DNA of 64,000 bases, from NCBI RefSeq assembly GCF_000002985.6, contig NC_003279.8:13950001-14014000 (forward strand), given 5' to 3'. Below, piece by piece: positions 63,293 through 64,000 of the stretch (position 1 is its first letter; every line of letters starts with the position of its first letter). The notes beneath the pieces are model-generated. The model had not been told where the DNA came from and did not search any database. It was given only the letters and a program-made list of their open reading frames with translations. The stretch is from Caenorhabditis elegans. Its lineage: Eukaryota; Nematoda; Chromadorea; Rhabditida; Rhabditidae. A program made the position numbers and the translations under genes.

Positions 63293-64000
63293 ATTGGAGA
63301 GTTTAGTCGAAAATCTGAACATTTGGGGTGAAAATTCTAGAAAATTTGAAAATTGAAGTACTGAAATAGATCTTGAAACAGAAAGCATTGGATATATAAA
63401 TTTTGTAAATCTTTAATATTGAGACTTTTATTGAACATCTCAGAAACTAGCAAAGCTATGAAAAAAGCAAAAAAAAATATTTCAAACACTAGCAGAGCTA
63501 TCAAATGATGCTCTGAAAAATTGGAGCATTTTTTTTTTAATTGGCACCTTTTATCTGGCGCTTTTGAAATATATATACATGGTTTCAAAAAAAACTTACC
63601 GAAAAATTGAAGAACAAATGAGTGAATGAGGGAAATGTGGGCAAAAGTGCCACGGGCTCAGACTCCGCCCCCTTTTTCTCTAAATTTAAGCTCCGCCCTG
63701 TGACAGAATATTATTAGATTTCTGAACGCTTCTGGAAAATTTCAGATTATTACGTAATGGGTTTTCTGTCCGAAAATTGAATTTTCAGATATAATTTTAC
63801 CCTCTCCCTGTCGTCACTTGTTTACAGGAAAATTTTTGGAATTTTAAGATTTTCAGCACATTTTTAGTTTTGGGAAAAGTACAATTATTTGAAGTTATTA
63901 CCATTACGTAAATATAACAATACGTACTGGAAAATTTGAGAAATCTAAAAAACGTTTTTATTTTGGTTAGTTTTGATTTTAAAAAAATAAAAATAAAAAG
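63293..64000. promoter_or_regulatory. 5' flank of the insulin-like gene
   Basis: AT-rich. Two related phrases, AACATCTCAGAAACTAGCAA (63,433) and CAAACACTAGCAGAGCTAT (63,484), form a short tandem. CTCCGCCCCCTTTTTCTCTA at 63,664 is a GC-rich patch. Nothing else is supportable. Confidence 0.35.

Overview
The window is nuclear DNA from a Caenorhabditis nematode, with repeat families like those of C. elegans. Evidence: a complete three-exon rps-6 whose predicted protein has the nematode length; AT-rich short introns with TTTTCAG acceptors; trans-splice-type acceptors just upstream of ATGs; many small fold-back DNA transposons; LINE and LTR retrotransposon remnants; and G-tracts. rps-6 beside a minus-strand gene with a UBP zinc finger (probably usp-3) suggests the right arm of chromosome I, but this rests on memory of the C. 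elegans map and was not searched.

Layout. 1-1.6 kb: 5' exons of the usp-3-like gene (minus) and part of a long degenerate intron. 2.2-3.1 kb: rps-6. 5-6.9 kb: LINE remnant (minus) with a nested LTR element and a MITE. 7.2-10.4 kb: a gene ending in a TFG-like PB1 domain, carrying a 121-bp palindromic insertion in its acidic exon. 11-13 kb: a BRCT gene. 12.5-18.5 kb: a diverged segmental duplication joining the BRCT gene's last intron to RCC1-repeat exons. 17.6-21.4 kb: an RCC1-like gene whose last exon is split by a 1.8-kb TA-flanked transposon with its own spliced cargo gene. 22.6-23.4 kb: decayed chondroitin-proteoglycan-like gene (minus). 23.4-28.1 kb: repeat-dominated. 28.4-30.0 kb: acidic tail-anchored protein. 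33-34.2 kb: broken coiled-coil gene. 34.3-35.1 kb: six-helix membrane protein.

35.3-58.4 kb is the main feature: four tandem paralogs of the ZYG-11/ZER-1 type (leucine-rich repeats followed by an ARM-like helical region). These are the substrate receptors of CUL-2 ubiquitin ligases. All four keep an Elongin-C BC-box pattern (S/T-L-x3-A-x3-hydrophobic) at the N-terminus. Copy 4 is intact. Copy 1 is open throughout but has TTG where an ATG is expected, and its first exon splices in frame onto the upstream membrane-protein gene. Copy 2 has a GC-AG intron, a lost exon-1 donor and a late frameshift. Copy 3 has CTG for ATG, a frameshift and a 1.6-kb satellite in one intron. Two LINEs separate copies 1/2 and 3/4, and octamer arrays, foldbacks and MITEs fill the introns. 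It reads as a birth-and-death cluster of ubiquitin-ligase receptors.

59.9-61.5 kb: a secreted or luminal glutaredoxin-like protein. 63.2 kb: the first exon of an insulin-like peptide gene (minus).

Several genes carry single-base frameshifts, at least one in a homopolymer, so residual sequencing error must be separated from genuine decay before any gene is called dead.
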